A DNA stretch of 34,502 nucleotides from Actinomycetota bacterium. GTDB lineage: Bacteria; Actinomycetota; Humimicrobiia; Humimicrobiales; Humimicrobiaceae. Location of the stretch: assembly GCA_004376325.1 (NCBI GenBank), contig SOKC01000021.1:1-34502 (forward strand). The letters are read 5' to 3'. Positions 1 to 8,286 of the stretch are shown piece after piece (the stretch's first letter is position 1; each line of letters opens with the position of its first letter). The notes beneath the pieces are model-generated. The model was not told the origin of the DNA, made no database searches, and was given only the letters and a program-made list of their open reading frames with translations. Made by a program: the position numbers and the translations under genes.

Positions 1-2
1 AT

Positions 3-212
3 AAACATGGGTTTCAAATAAACAAAAAGGTGGTAGTGGATATAATGAAAAATCCTGATACAATAATCAATGGTTACAAAGACAGAAAAATAGCACAAAA
101 GATTATCAGTGACAGACATTTTATTAGAATAATTTTTATAGAAGATCTGAACTCTAAAAGGATAATAACAGTTTATCCGGTAAAAAGGAGTAGATATGAA
201 AATAAGGTATAG
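3..212 (+). CDS. DUF4258-like protein, 5' end cut off by window
   Basis: The frame is open from the left edge of the window, so the true start is missing. A GTG at 30 and an ATG at 45 are internal candidates, but the residues before them (KHGFQINKK) fit the family better as part of the protein. About 70 residues are visible. They show the DUF4258 pattern: an N-terminal helix, a short segment around NPDTIINGYKDRK, then beta strands ending in an ITVYPVKR-like strand. The last 17 bases overlap the next gene, a DUF2283 protein. DUF4258 and DUF2283 genes often sit side by side and have been suggested to be toxin-antitoxin-like partners, with DUF4258 the RelE/BrnT-like candidate toxin. That role is inference. 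The family call rests on pattern memory only. Confidence 0.6.
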   Translation, partial: KHGFQINKKVVVDIMKNPDTIINGYKDRKIAQKIISDRHFIRIIFIEDLNSKRIITVYPVKRSRYENKV

Positions 213-414
213 TAAAAATGAAGATATCTTAATTATAGAACTATCAAACGAAAAAATAGATCATGCTGAGGAAACAGGCCCTATTATTATTCACTTTTCA
301 GTTGATAAAAAACCTGTGCTTTTAGAAATTCTGGAAGCCAGTGAATTCTTATCAGGAGTCATGAAGCTTACAATGAAAACTAAAAGTCATAAACATTCGG
401 AAATGATAATATAG
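196..414 (+). CDS. DUF2283 family small protein
   Basis: This 72-residue protein opens with MKIRYSKNEDILIIEL, the typical DUF2283 start (a beta strand, an acidic turn, then an alternating hydrophobic strand). A central strand contains VLLEILEAS, matching the family's GIEILDAS motif. A strong ribosome binding site (AAGGAG, 5 bases before ATG) lies inside the end of the upstream DUF4258 gene, and the two genes overlap by 17 bases, so translation is probably coupled. Members of this family are small soluble proteins of unknown function, often paired with DUF4258 proteins. An antitoxin-like role is possible but not shown. The lysine/histidine-rich tail (residues 57-72) is not part of the usual family core. 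Confidence 0.7.
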   Translation: MKIRYSKNEDILIIELSNEKIDHAEETGPIIIHFSVDKKPVLLEILEASEFLSGVMKLTMKTKSHKHSEMII

Positions 415-465
415 CTAGCTGATATTTAAAAAATATTCCAAATCTAAAAGTAAAAGGAGTTTATT

Positions 466-990
466 ATGGCTAAAAAAGTACTGTTACTGATAGAAAACGA
501 ATTCAGGGATGAAGAGGTAATCTATCCATATTACAGGTTTAAAGAAGCCGGTTATGATGTAAAAGTTGTAGGCCCGGAAGCAGACAAAGAGTATAAGGGT
601 AAATTTGGGGTGGTCTTTAAATCAGACCTTTCTGCTTCACAGATCAGTTTAGATGATGTAGTTGCATTAATTATTCCCGGCGGAAACGCACCTGATAAAA
701 TGAGGATTCAAAAGAATATGGTTGACCTGGTTAAAAGAGCTTCCCACCAGCAAAAGATTATTGCAGCAATATGTCATGGTGGATTGATGCTGGTTGAAGC
801 CGATATAGTCAGGAACAGGAAAGTTACCGGTTACAGGTCAATAGCTACAGATCTTAAAAATGCCGGGGGGCAGTATCTGGATAAAGAAGTTGTGGTTGAT
901 GGTAACCTGGTAACCTCCAGAATTCCTGATGACCTTCCTGCATTCTGCAGGTCAACTCTGGAGCTGATAGAGACTTACAATAAAAAATAA
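466..990 (+). CDS. DJ-1/PfpI family protein
   Basis: This 174-residue protein is full length for the PfpI branch of the DJ-1 superfamily. The nucleophile elbow is AAICHGG, with Cys103 followed by His104. An acidic residue near 16-17 (RDEEV) can play the part of the conserved Glu that hydrogen-bonds the cysteine. The C-terminal GNLVTSRIPDDLPAF segment is the characteristic PfpI TSR.P.D motif. Members are described as cysteine peptidases, glyoxalase or deglycase-like enzymes and general stress proteins; the sequence cannot separate these. AGGAG sits 6 bases before the ATG. The gene follows the DUF2283 gene by 51 bases and converges on leuS with only 18 bases between stops and no clear terminator. 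Confidence 0.9.
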   Translation: MAKKVLLLIENEFRDEEVIYPYYRFKEAGYDVKVVGPEADKEYKGKFGVVFKSDLSASQISLDDVVALIIPGGNAPDKMRIQKNMVDLVKRASHQQKIIAAICHGGLMLVEADIVRNRKVTGYRSIATDLKNAGGQYLDKEVVVDGNLVTSRIPDDLPAFCRSTLELIETYNKK

Positions 991-1008
991 CATATTTTAC
1001 CTATTCTT

Positions 1009-3564
1009 CTAATTTTTAACTACAATATTAATAAGCTTGTTGGGCACTACTATTTTTTTAACAATCTCTTTGCCTTGAGTGAAATTTTTTACCTTTCTAG
1101 AGGAAAGGGCATATCTTTCAATTTCTTCAGGAGGAGTACCTATCGGCAGGTCTATCCTGTCTCTGAGCTTTCCATTAACCTGAAATACAATAGTAACCAG
1201 TTCTTCCCTGGCAATTTCATGGTCATAATCCGGCCATGGAACTTTATGAATACTTCTCTCATTTCCAGCCTCAAGCCATAATTCTTCAGCAATAAACAGG
1301 GTAAATGGGGAAAGAAGTATCAGTAATTTCTCAGTTACTTCTTTTACCAGAGCAACATTTTTCTTACTGGCTGTAACTTCTTCCTGGTATTTATACATTA
1401 AATTAACCAGCTCCATAATAGCGCTTATAGCAGTATTAAAATTAAACCTGACCAGGATATCTTCAGTCACCTTCTTTATGGTTTGATGTAATTTTCTACA
1501 TAATTCCCTTTCCAGGCTACTTAATTTCCCATTTTTAAATTCATCCTTTATATCCTTACCAGGATCTTTTAAAACTTTAGTCTTACTGTTAGCCCACTTA
1601 CTGCTGCCAGCCAGCTCAATATTTTTAACTACAAGTCTCCATACCCTGTTTAGAAATCTGCTTGCTCCTTCTACTCCGCTGTCGCTCCAATCTACCGGGC
1701 TGTCAGCAGGCCCTACAAAAAGTATATATAGTCTTAATGTATCTGCGCCATACCTGTTGTAAATTTCAGATGGATTGACAATATTGCCTTTGGATTTTGA
1801 CATTTTTTGACCACCTAAATTTACTACGCCATGGGGAAAATATTTTATAAAAGGCTCCTTGAATTTTATCAGTCCTTTATCATACAGGACTTTAATAAAA
1901 AATCTCGCGTATATAAGATGCATGGCAGCATGTTCTATTCCGCCTATGTATTGATCCACCGGCATCCAGTAATCTACTTCTTTGCTGTCAAAAGCAACCT
2001 TATCATTATGCGGACTGCAGTATCTTAAAAAATACCACGACGAGCAAACAAAAGTATCCATTGTATCTGTTTCCCTCTTTGCTTTGCCACCACACCCGGG
2101 ACAGGCAGTATTTACGAACTCGTCACAATAAAATAACGGGGATAAGCCTTTTGGCCTAAAATCTATATCATATGGAAGAAGTACCGGTAAATCTTCCTCC
2201 GGTACCGGAACCATCCCGCACTTTTCACAGTAAATAATAGGAATTGGCGCGCCCCAATATCTCTGTCTTGAGATCAGCCAATCTCTTAATTTATAATTCA
2301 CATAAAATTTCCCCATATTATTTTCTTCAAGGTAGGAAGTAACATCCTTTTTACCTTTTTCTGAACTGGTGCCGCTGAACTTTCCGGAATTTATCATTAT
2401 CCCTTCACCGTCATACGCTGCACTCAGCTTTTGGTGATTTTTCCCATCAGGGGAGATTACTTCTTTTATGGGAATGCCATATTTTGATGCAAATTCAAAG
2501 TCTCTCTGGTCATGAGCAGGAACTGCCATTATGGCGCCAGTTCCATATTCCAAAAGGACATAGTTAGCAATCCATATGGGAACCTTTTGGCCATTTAAAG
2601 GATTTATAACATATCTCCCTGTAAAACAACCTATTTTTTCAATTTCAGCCGAGCCCCGCTCGATGTCGCTCTGTCCGGAGATTATATTTTTAATCTTTCC
2701 AATCTCCTTTTTATACTCTTCATCTACTACAATTTTATCTATAAGCGGGTGTTCAGGTGCAAGGATAAAAAAAGTAACTCCGAATAATGTATCCGGTCTG
2801 GTGGTAAACACCGGAATAGAAATATCTTCACTATCATCAAGCTTAAAATCAACTACAGCACCTTCGCTCCTCCCAATCCAATTCCTCTGAATGGTGAGAA
2901 CCCTTTCCGGCCAACCTTTTTCTAGAAGCTTCATATCATCCAGAAGTCTCTGGGCGTAATCGGTTATTTTAAAAAACCACTGGGATAGTACCCGTTTCTC
3001 AACCGGGCTTTCGCATCTCTCGCACCTGCCCGAAATAACCTGCTCATTTGCCAGAACAGTCTGACAGGAATTACACCAGTTGACCGCTGCTTCTTTTTTT
3101 TCCGCCAGACCCATCCTGTAAAACAGCAGGAAAAACCACTGGGTCCACTTGTAATAATCAGGATTGGAGGTTATTACTTCATCACCAAAATCATAACTAA
3201 TTCCCATTCGCTTAAGAGCTTTTCTCATTTTATCAATACTGGCTATAGTGCTTTCTTTAGGGTGCATTCCATCTCTTATGGCTGCATTTTCCGCAGGCAG
3301 TCCGAAAGAATCAAAGCCGATGGGGTGAAGAATATTGTATCCTTTCCTTGAAAGAACTCTTGCTATTACATCTCCAATAATATAATTTCTGGCATGGCCC
3401 ATATGAGGTTCCCCTGAAGGATAAGGAAACATTTCCAGTACATAATATTTCGGATCATTCTTATCAGACTTAAGAGAATATATTTTTTCTTTTTCCCATT
3501 TTTTAGTTAATTTTTCTTCTATTTCTCGCGGCTTGTAAAATTTATGCACCGCCATTTTCTTCAA
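1009..3564 (-). CDS. leuS: leucine--tRNA ligase
   Basis: This class I aminoacyl-tRNA synthetase charges tRNA-Leu in the cytoplasm. At 851 residues it has the bacterial LeuRS layout. The HIGH-type motif is HMGH at residues 54-57 (FPYPSGEPHMGHARNY). The CP1 editing domain includes TTRPDTLFG near residue 255. A cysteine-rich zinc module (CNSC...CERC) lies around 165-185, and KMSKSKGN is at about 586-593. A helical anticodon-binding domain and a short C-terminal domain (VQVNGKLRDRI) follow. I chose the TTG start at 3564 because GGGAGG lies 8 bases before it; the ATG three codons downstream would be 17 bases away. There is no T-box leader; the gene follows rsfS by 28 bases and looks like the end of a long operon. 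Confidence 0.98.
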   Translation of the reverse strand: MKKMAVHKFYKPREIEEKLTKKWEKEKIYSLKSDKNDPKYYVLEMFPYPSGEPHMGHARNYIIGDVIARVLSRKGYNILHPIGFDSFGLPAENAAIRDGMHPKESTIASIDKMRKALKRMGISYDFGDEVITSNPDYYKWTQWFFLLFYRMGLAEKKEAAVNWCNSCQTVLANEQVISGRCERCESPVEKRVLSQWFFKITDYAQRLLDDMKLLEKGWPERVLTIQRNWIGRSEGAVVDFKLDDSEDISIPVFTTRPDTLFGVTFFILAPEHPLIDKIVVDEEYKKEIGKIKNIISGQSDIERGSAEIEKIGCFTGRYVINPLNGQKVPIWIANYVLLEYGTGAIMAVPAHDQRDFEFASKYGIPIKEVISPDGKNHQKLSAAYDGEGIMINSGKFSGTSSEKGKKDVTSYLEENNMGKFYVNYKLRDWLISRQRYWGAPIPIIYCEKCGMVPVPEEDLPVLLPYDIDFRPKGLSPLFYCDEFVNTACPGCGGKAKRETDTMDTFVCSSWYFLRYCSPHNDKVAFDSKEVDYWMPVDQYIGGIEHAAMHLIYARFFIKVLYDKGLIKFKEPFIKYFPHGVVNLGGQKMSKSKGNIVNPSEIYNRYGADTLRLYILFVGPADSPVDWSDSGVEGASRFLNRVWRLVVKNIELAGSSKWANSKTKVLKDPGKDIKDEFKNGKLSSLERELCRKLHQTIKKVTEDILVRFNFNTAISAIMELVNLMYKYQEEVTASKKNVALVKEVTEKLLILLSPFTLFIAEELWLEAGNERSIHKVPWPDYDHEIAREELVTIVFQVNGKLRDRIDLPIGTPPEEIERYALSSRKVKNFTQGKEIVKKIVVPNKLINIVVKN

Positions 3565-3592
3565 TTCAAAGTCCTCCCTAAAATATCCTGAA

Positions 3593-3985
3593 TTAACTCC
3601 GTTTCCACTTTATTTCTTTAGAATCTCTCCATAGCCTTTCAAGCCTATAATATTCCCTGAACTCGTCTGTAAAAATATGGATTACAAAATCATCATAATC
3701 AACAAGAATCCAGTTTCCTTCAGCCAGCCCACTGACATTAATAGGATACCGGTTATTGTTTTTTAGATGAATACAAATTTCTTCCTCTATCCTTCTGGTT
3801 AATCTGGTATTTTTTGCGCTGATTATTATGAAGTAATCAGTTATGATTAATCTGGATCTCATATCCAGTATTTTTATATAATCCGCTTTTTTTTCATCTG
3901 CTATTCTGGCAACTGTCTTTACTGCTGTAATTATATCTTTCACTTTTGATTTCTGATTACCAGTCTCTGCTATTCTTTTTATCAC
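3593..3985 (-). CDS. rsfS: ribosomal silencing factor RsfS (Iojap/YbeB family)
   Basis: This 130-residue protein matches the RsfS/Iojap family: KADYIKILDMRSRLIITDYFIIISA, then GLAEGNWILVDYDDFVIHIF, then REYYRLERLW. RsfS binds ribosomal protein L14 on the large subunit and blocks subunit joining when nutrients are scarce. The start is a GTG whose bases overlap the stop of the LCP gene (GTGA), so translation is probably coupled. An AGGGAG lies about 15 bases upstream, a little far. The first 15-20 residues are a short extension before the conserved domain. The position among nadD, yqeK, the LCP gene and leuS is the usual one for rsfS in many bacteria. Confidence 0.95.
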   Translation of the reverse strand: MIKRIAETGNQKSKVKDIITAVKTVARIADEKKADYIKILDMRSRLIITDYFIIISAKNTRLTRRIEEEICIHLKNNNRYPINVSGLAEGNWILVDYDDFVIHIFTDEFREYYRLERLWRDSKEIKWKRS

Positions 3986-5748
3986 TTATTTGTATAATCA
4001 CTCCCTAAAATTATACTTATATCCACATTGTCCACATTATTATCCGAATACTTTATTACCCCCACACCCAGCCTTTCCTGTAATTGCTGGGCTAATGTTT
4101 TTACTCCTTCCCCTGAGGTAAAAATTATTATTTCAGTCTGAGTATAATTCCAGTTATCGGCATTTTTGGTTTCAACAACCTCTAGAATTTTTCCGTCCTC
4201 ATTAAAATGACTTTCAATTATTCCCTTAACCGTAAGAGCTAGTTTTGCTGTGCCTTCTCCGTTTAAAATATTTATTTTTATAATCTCTTCAACTTCTTCC
4301 GAAACTGCTGTTTCTGCTGCCCTGGCTTCATAATCAGCTCCCAGAACTATAATAATATCTGAATTTGCGCTCTCATCCTCTCTTGGAATTATATTTCCAA
4401 CTTCCAGTATATTCTTTATATCATTTGCTGCTTCTATTACATAAGACTTGCCAGAATATACTAAAATCTCAGTGGTATCATAATTAAAATTATTTGCATC
4501 TCCTTTCTTAAGTATATTATATTTGCTCTTACCACTCTCAAATACCTCACTTTTTAAAAGTCCTGATACTCCTGCAGCCAGACCGGGGGTTCCTGCACCA
4601 TTTAATATGGTTAAATTAACTGTTTCCTCAACAGCAGCCACTTCTTCAGGTGCGGTCCCCTCTTTTTTAAAAATTTCGGCAAGTTTAGAAACATCCGGTA
4701 TATAGACAACGCCCTCTCCCTCCAGCTCTGTAGATGATACATCAAGGGCATAAATTTTATTTTTACCGGCTTCGATTATTGAAAATGTGGAGAATATTTT
4801 TAACCTTTCCTCCATACTTAAATCTGTATCAATAAAATCTTTAATTAAATTCAGGTTGGCAGAAAGTTTTTCATCATTTTCGCCTGCAATCTTACTGATA
4901 ATTGCATCCAGGAGTAATTTTTGTTTCGTAACATTTTCTATGGGGACTTCTATCTCCATACCACTAAAATATTTAAGGAAATTTACCGCTTCAGTTCCAT
5001 CAATTAAGTTTTCCCCTCTCTCCAGTATAAAAGTTGTGCCATCATCATAGTTTTTAACTGTAATTTCCTCATCTAACTCAAGGTCTATACCGCCTAATTT
5101 ATCGACTACATTGCAAACATCAAGAAGAATATAATAATCTACTTCCATATCCATACCTAAATTCTTTTCCAGGGTAAGGCTGAGCAAGTCCGGCCCCCCT
5201 ACCTTTACTGACTTGCCCACCAATTCCGCGCCAACACCCGGTATATCCATCAATGTTCTTACTGGAATACACAATGATATTAATTCCTCTTCACTGCTAT
5301 AATAACTTGAAAATATGATTGAGCTCACTTCAGGTTCCAGCAGATTTTCCCCCGCGCAGGCAATAACTATGTTAATATCCTGTCCCAATTCAAGGGATTC
5401 AGGTATACTTATTCTCTCTTCTTCTGTTATCTCCACTTCAGAGAAATATTTATTTTTAATATACCGGTAACCAAAAACTACCCCCACTGCAACTACAACC
5501 AGGGCAAGCATTATAGCAATAGTTCTAAAAATTATTTTCCCCTTCTTCCGCCTCTGCTTCATCCTTTTGATTCTGAGTCCCTCACTTTCTACTTCTTCAT
5601 CTTTATGACTTTCAAATTCAAAGTCTTCATCCTTAAAGAAGTCATCTCCAGAATTGCGAGGCTTTTTACCACCATTATCCATGTTATAAGAATCTCCCTC
5701 ATCAGGGTCTCTACCTTCAAATTTTTTTTCATCTTCATCGAAAGACAT
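3982..5748 (-). CDS. divergent LytR-CpsA-Psr (LCP) protein with two LytR_C domains
   Basis: The 588-residue protein starts at the ATG at 5748, because GGAGG lies 8 bases before it within the end of yqeK; a GTG five codons upstream overlaps that site. Layout: an acidic, charged cytoplasmic tail (1-70), one membrane segment (about 73-93), an LCP-like domain (about 124-287), then two LytR_C domains (about 374-470 and 490-586), each opening with ILNG.GT. LCP enzymes attach anionic glycopolymers to peptidoglycan outside the membrane. The usual S-I-P-R-D-T core reads CIPVRT, and the later arginines (R.R and GD..R..RQ) are replaced (LKYF, ENVTKQK). I therefore infer a non-catalytic or altered LCP relative. 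It sits between yqeK and rsfS, as envelope LCP genes often do. Confidence 0.85.
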   Translation of the reverse strand: MSFDEDEKKFEGRDPDEGDSYNMDNGGKKPRNSGDDFFKDEDFEFESHKDEEVESEGLRIKRMKQRRKKGKIIFRTIAIMLALVVVAVGVVFGYRYIKNKYFSEVEITEEERISIPESLELGQDINIVIACAGENLLEPEVSSIIFSSYYSSEEELISLCIPVRTLMDIPGVGAELVGKSVKVGGPDLLSLTLEKNLGMDMEVDYYILLDVCNVVDKLGGIDLELDEEITVKNYDDGTTFILERGENLIDGTEAVNFLKYFSGMEIEVPIENVTKQKLLLDAIISKIAGENDEKLSANLNLIKDFIDTDLSMEERLKIFSTFSIIEAGKNKIYALDVSSTELEGEGVVYIPDVSKLAEIFKKEGTAPEEVAAVEETVNLTILNGAGTPGLAAGVSGLLKSEVFESGKSKYNILKKGDANNFNYDTTEILVYSGKSYVIEAANDIKNILEVGNIIPREDESANSDIIIVLGADYEARAAETAVSEEVEEIIKINILNGEGTAKLALTVKGIIESHFNEDGKILEVVETKNADNWNYTQTEIIIFTSGEGVKTLAQQLQERLGVGVIKYSDNNVDNVDISIILGSDYTNK

Positions 5749-5749
5749 T

Positions 5750-6361
5750 TTAAATACCTCCACAAATATTGTTCCAAATTTTAACCGTATCAGGATGTAA
5801 AAACCTATCTCTCTTTATAATATACATTATATTATTTTTATAAACCTCTAATAAACATAAATTAATATTTTTTAAAGCAAGATCTCTAAGTTTTTTTATT
5901 CCATTATAATTCCTGCCTTTTTCAACTTTGTCAGCAATAAATAAAATCTTATCTTCCAGATTCATATTACAATATCCGATCGCATGGAATTTAATTGCTT
6001 TTAATATCTTACTGCCAGAAACATTAAAATCCCTTAAGACCAGATAATCACCTACGAAACTGTGCAATAATGGCGGGGAGTTTAATTCAAAACTACCAAC
6101 TTCAAGCTCATTTTCTTTCGCTATTTTCACCAACTCTTCATAACTAAATATTTTACCGTAATCATGCAGTATACACGCAACACCTAAATCAAAAAATTCT
6201 ATATCAGACAAATATTTCTGCGCGATAGTGTTTGCATATTCTAAAGTATTAATAGAATGCTGGTATAATGAAGAAGACATAATAGATTTAATCTTTTCAG
6301 TTAAATCTTTAAGATATTCTTTTTGCTTTCCAGTTAAAGTAAAACTATTTATAAAGTCCAT
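5750..6361 (-). CDS. yqeK: YqeK-type HD domain hydrolase (symmetrical Ap4A hydrolase)
   Basis: This 203-residue HD-superfamily protein has the YqeK metal-binding set: His35 (YQHSINTLEYA), the His66-Asp67 pair in ACILHDYGK, His100 (PPLLHSF), His126 (IKFHAIG) and Asp144 (FIADKVE). Characterised YqeK proteins split diadenosine tetraphosphate into two ADP molecules. It overlaps the end of nadD by 17 bases, and nadD-yqeK-rsfS linkage is widespread, which supports the call. The best Shine-Dalgarno-like run (GAGGGGG) is about 24 bases before the ATG, so initiation may depend on coupling to nadD. The family is clear; the substrate is taken from the family. Confidence 0.92.
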   Translation of the reverse strand: MDFINSFTLTGKQKEYLKDLTEKIKSIMSSSLYQHSINTLEYANTIAQKYLSDIEFFDLGVACILHDYGKIFSYEELVKIAKENELEVGSFELNSPPLLHSFVGDYLVLRDFNVSGSKILKAIKFHAIGYCNMNLEDKILFIADKVEKGRNYNGIKKLRDLALKNINLCLLEVYKNNIMYIIKRDRFLHPDTVKIWNNICGGI

Positions 6362-6980
6362 GTTTTAAAATATAATTGCTAACCCCCTCAGGAAGTAGGT
6401 AATCTATTGGTCTGTTATGCCTTACCCTATTTCTTATATCAGTTGAAGAAATAGAAAGAGCTGGTATCTCCATTACATATATTTTCTTATCAGCAGCCCC
6501 GGCTTTGCCAAAAAGTCTTTTTCTTAAATCTTCTATACGCGACAGGTTATACCCTGGCCTGGTTGCAGCTATAAACTTACAGAGTGAAACTATCTCACCG
6601 GTATTCTTCCAGGTAAGTATCTCTAAAATAGCATCAGCGCCGGTTATAAAATATAGTAACGAATTCTTGCCATATATTTTCCTCAGCTGCCGGGCCGTAT
6701 CTATAGTATATGACTTACCTTTCCTGTCTATTTCCATTCTTGAAACAAAAAAATTACTGTTTGAAGAAGTAGCAATAACAGTCATTATATACCTATCTTC
6801 AGCACTGGCTACTTCATTTTCAATTTTATGCGGTGGGTTACCGGTAGGTATAAAAATTACTTTATCCAGCTTAAATTGACTTAATGCTTCCTGGGCAGTA
6901 ACTAAATGACCATTATGGATGGGGTTAAATGTCCCTCCCATAATTCCAATTTTTTTATAAAATTTACCGCTTTTTTCCAT
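6345..6980 (-). CDS. nadD: nicotinate-nucleotide adenylyltransferase
   Basis: NadD adenylates nicotinate mononucleotide to deamido-NAD in NAD synthesis. The 211-residue protein has the nucleotidyltransferase signature GGTFNPIHNGH at residues 15-25, the family's second motif FIPTGNPPHK at about 44-53, and the ISSTDIRNRV motif near 187, in which the SSTxIR residues contact ATP. The ATG is preceded by AAGGGA at 5 bases, inside the end of proA, which stops one base earlier. Its length is normal, and it is followed in overlap by yqeK. Confidence 0.97.
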   Translation of the reverse strand: MEKSGKFYKKIGIMGGTFNPIHNGHLVTAQEALSQFKLDKVIFIPTGNPPHKIENEVASAEDRYIMTVIATSSNSNFFVSRMEIDRKGKSYTIDTARQLRKIYGKNSLLYFITGADAILEILTWKNTGEIVSLCKFIAATRPGYNLSRIEDLRKRLFGKAGAADKKIYVMEIPALSISSTDIRNRVRHNRPIDYLLPEGVSNYILKHGLYK

Positions 6981-6981
6981 T

Positions 6982-8238
6982 TTATTCCCTTATCTGACCC
7001 TCACCTAATACTATAAACTTATTGGTAGTAAGTTCTCTTAACCCCATAGGCCCACGCCAGTGAAGTTTCTGGGTGCTTATCCCGATTTCCGCTCCCATTC
7101 CAAACTGCTCGCCGTCTGTAAACCTTGTAGAAGCATTAACGAAAACAGCTGCCGAATCTATTTCCCTGGTAAAATAAATTGAATTCTGGTAGTTTGATGT
7201 AATTATAGTTTCAGTATGATTAGAGCCATATTTATTTATATGCATTACTGCCTCTTCAATGCTGTCAACCACTTTAACTGCCATTTTATAATCCAGATAT
7301 TCCTCATACCAGTCCTCTTCAGAAGCTATTCCGATAGATGAATATATTTTTTTAGATATGCTGCACCCCAGAAGCTTTACATTTTTTTCTTCAAGTTTTT
7401 TAAGCACTGCAGGCAGTATTTTTTTGGCAACATCTTTATGTACCAGTAATTTTTCAGCCGCATTACAAACGCTTGGCCGCTGTGTCTTTGCATTTATTAC
7501 TATTTCTGCAATTTTGTCCATGCTAATATTTTCCAATGCATTATCAATATAAACATGACAATTTCCAATACCTGTTTCAATCACAGGCACTTTTGAATTT
7601 TCTACCACACTTTCAATCAAGCTCTTACCCCCTCTTGGGATAAGAACATCTACATATTGCCGGAGCTGCATTAACCTGACCGCATCTTCCCTATCAGCGG
7701 AGGGGATAATCTGTATTATTCCATCCGGAAAATCATTATCCTTTAGAGCTCTGCCCATTACCTGAACCAATTTTTTGTTGGTATTAAGTGTATGGGAACT
7801 TCCCCTTAGAATAATACAATTTCCTGCTTTAAGGCACAGAACCGAAGCATCAATAGTAACATCAGGCCTGGCTTCATATATTATTCCCACAACTCCCAGA
7901 GGTACCCTGATATTCTTCAGAATCAAGCCATTTGGAAGATTATATCCAAAAACTACTTCCCCTACAGGATCAGTGAATTTGATAACCTTGTCTATACTTT
8001 CTGCTTTTTTTTCTATTCTTTTCCTGTCTAATTTTAACCTATCCAGTAAACTATCAGACATTCCTTCTTGTGTGGATATTTCTAAATCTTTTTTATTTTC
8101 TTTTATAATTTCCTCGGTACTGGCGATAAGATATTTTGAAATATCAGATAGTATTTTGTTTTTAATCTTCGTACTTGCATTAGAGATAAACTTTGTATTT
8201 TCTTTTGCTCTTTTTGCTATTTCTAAAACTACATCCAT
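6982..8238 (-). CDS. proA: glutamate-5-semialdehyde dehydrogenase (gamma-glutamyl phosphate reductase)
   Basis: ProA reduces gamma-glutamyl phosphate with NADPH, the second step of proline synthesis. The 418-residue length equals the family norm. The catalytic cysteine lies in NAKTQRPSVCNAAEKLL, the usual aldehyde dehydrogenase-like motif of ProA. VPLGVVGIIYEARPDVT (N-terminal nucleotide-binding region) and the C-terminal RGPMGLRELTTNK are also diagnostic. GGAGA is 5 bases before the ATG. The gene follows proB with a 48-base gap holding a possible promoter of its own, so proA-nadD may also be transcribed separately from the obg-proB message. Confidence 0.98.
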   Translation of the reverse strand: MDVVLEIAKRAKENTKFISNASTKIKNKILSDISKYLIASTEEIIKENKKDLEISTQEGMSDSLLDRLKLDRKRIEKKAESIDKVIKFTDPVGEVVFGYNLPNGLILKNIRVPLGVVGIIYEARPDVTIDASVLCLKAGNCIILRGSSHTLNTNKKLVQVMGRALKDNDFPDGIIQIIPSADREDAVRLMQLRQYVDVLIPRGGKSLIESVVENSKVPVIETGIGNCHVYIDNALENISMDKIAEIVINAKTQRPSVCNAAEKLLVHKDVAKKILPAVLKKLEEKNVKLLGCSISKKIYSSIGIASEEDWYEEYLDYKMAVKVVDSIEEAVMHINKYGSNHTETIITSNYQNSIYFTREIDSAAVFVNASTRFTDGEQFGMGAEIGISTQKLHWRGPMGLRELTTNKFIVLGEGQIRE

Positions 8239-8259
8239 AAATTTCTCCAGTTTTTAGTT

Positions 8260-8268
8260 ATTATAACA
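8260..8268 (-). promoter_or_regulatory. possible extended -10 promoter before proA
   Basis: In the short proB-proA gap the minus strand reads TGTTATAAT, which is a perfect TATAAT with the TG of an extended -10 element one base upstream. No good -35 box is seen 16-18 bases further up. A start site about 7 bases downstream would leave a leader of about 15 bases carrying the proA ribosome binding site. AT-rich gaps produce such boxes by chance, so this is only a candidate. Confidence 0.35.
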
Positions 8269-8286
8269 CAAAACAGCAGGTTAAAA

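Noticed and set aside
3565..3600. T-box or other riboswitch before leuS, valS or proBA
   Set aside because: The gaps are too short, and no T-box GGGTGGTACCGCG-like motif or other known riboswitch core is visible anywhere in the window.
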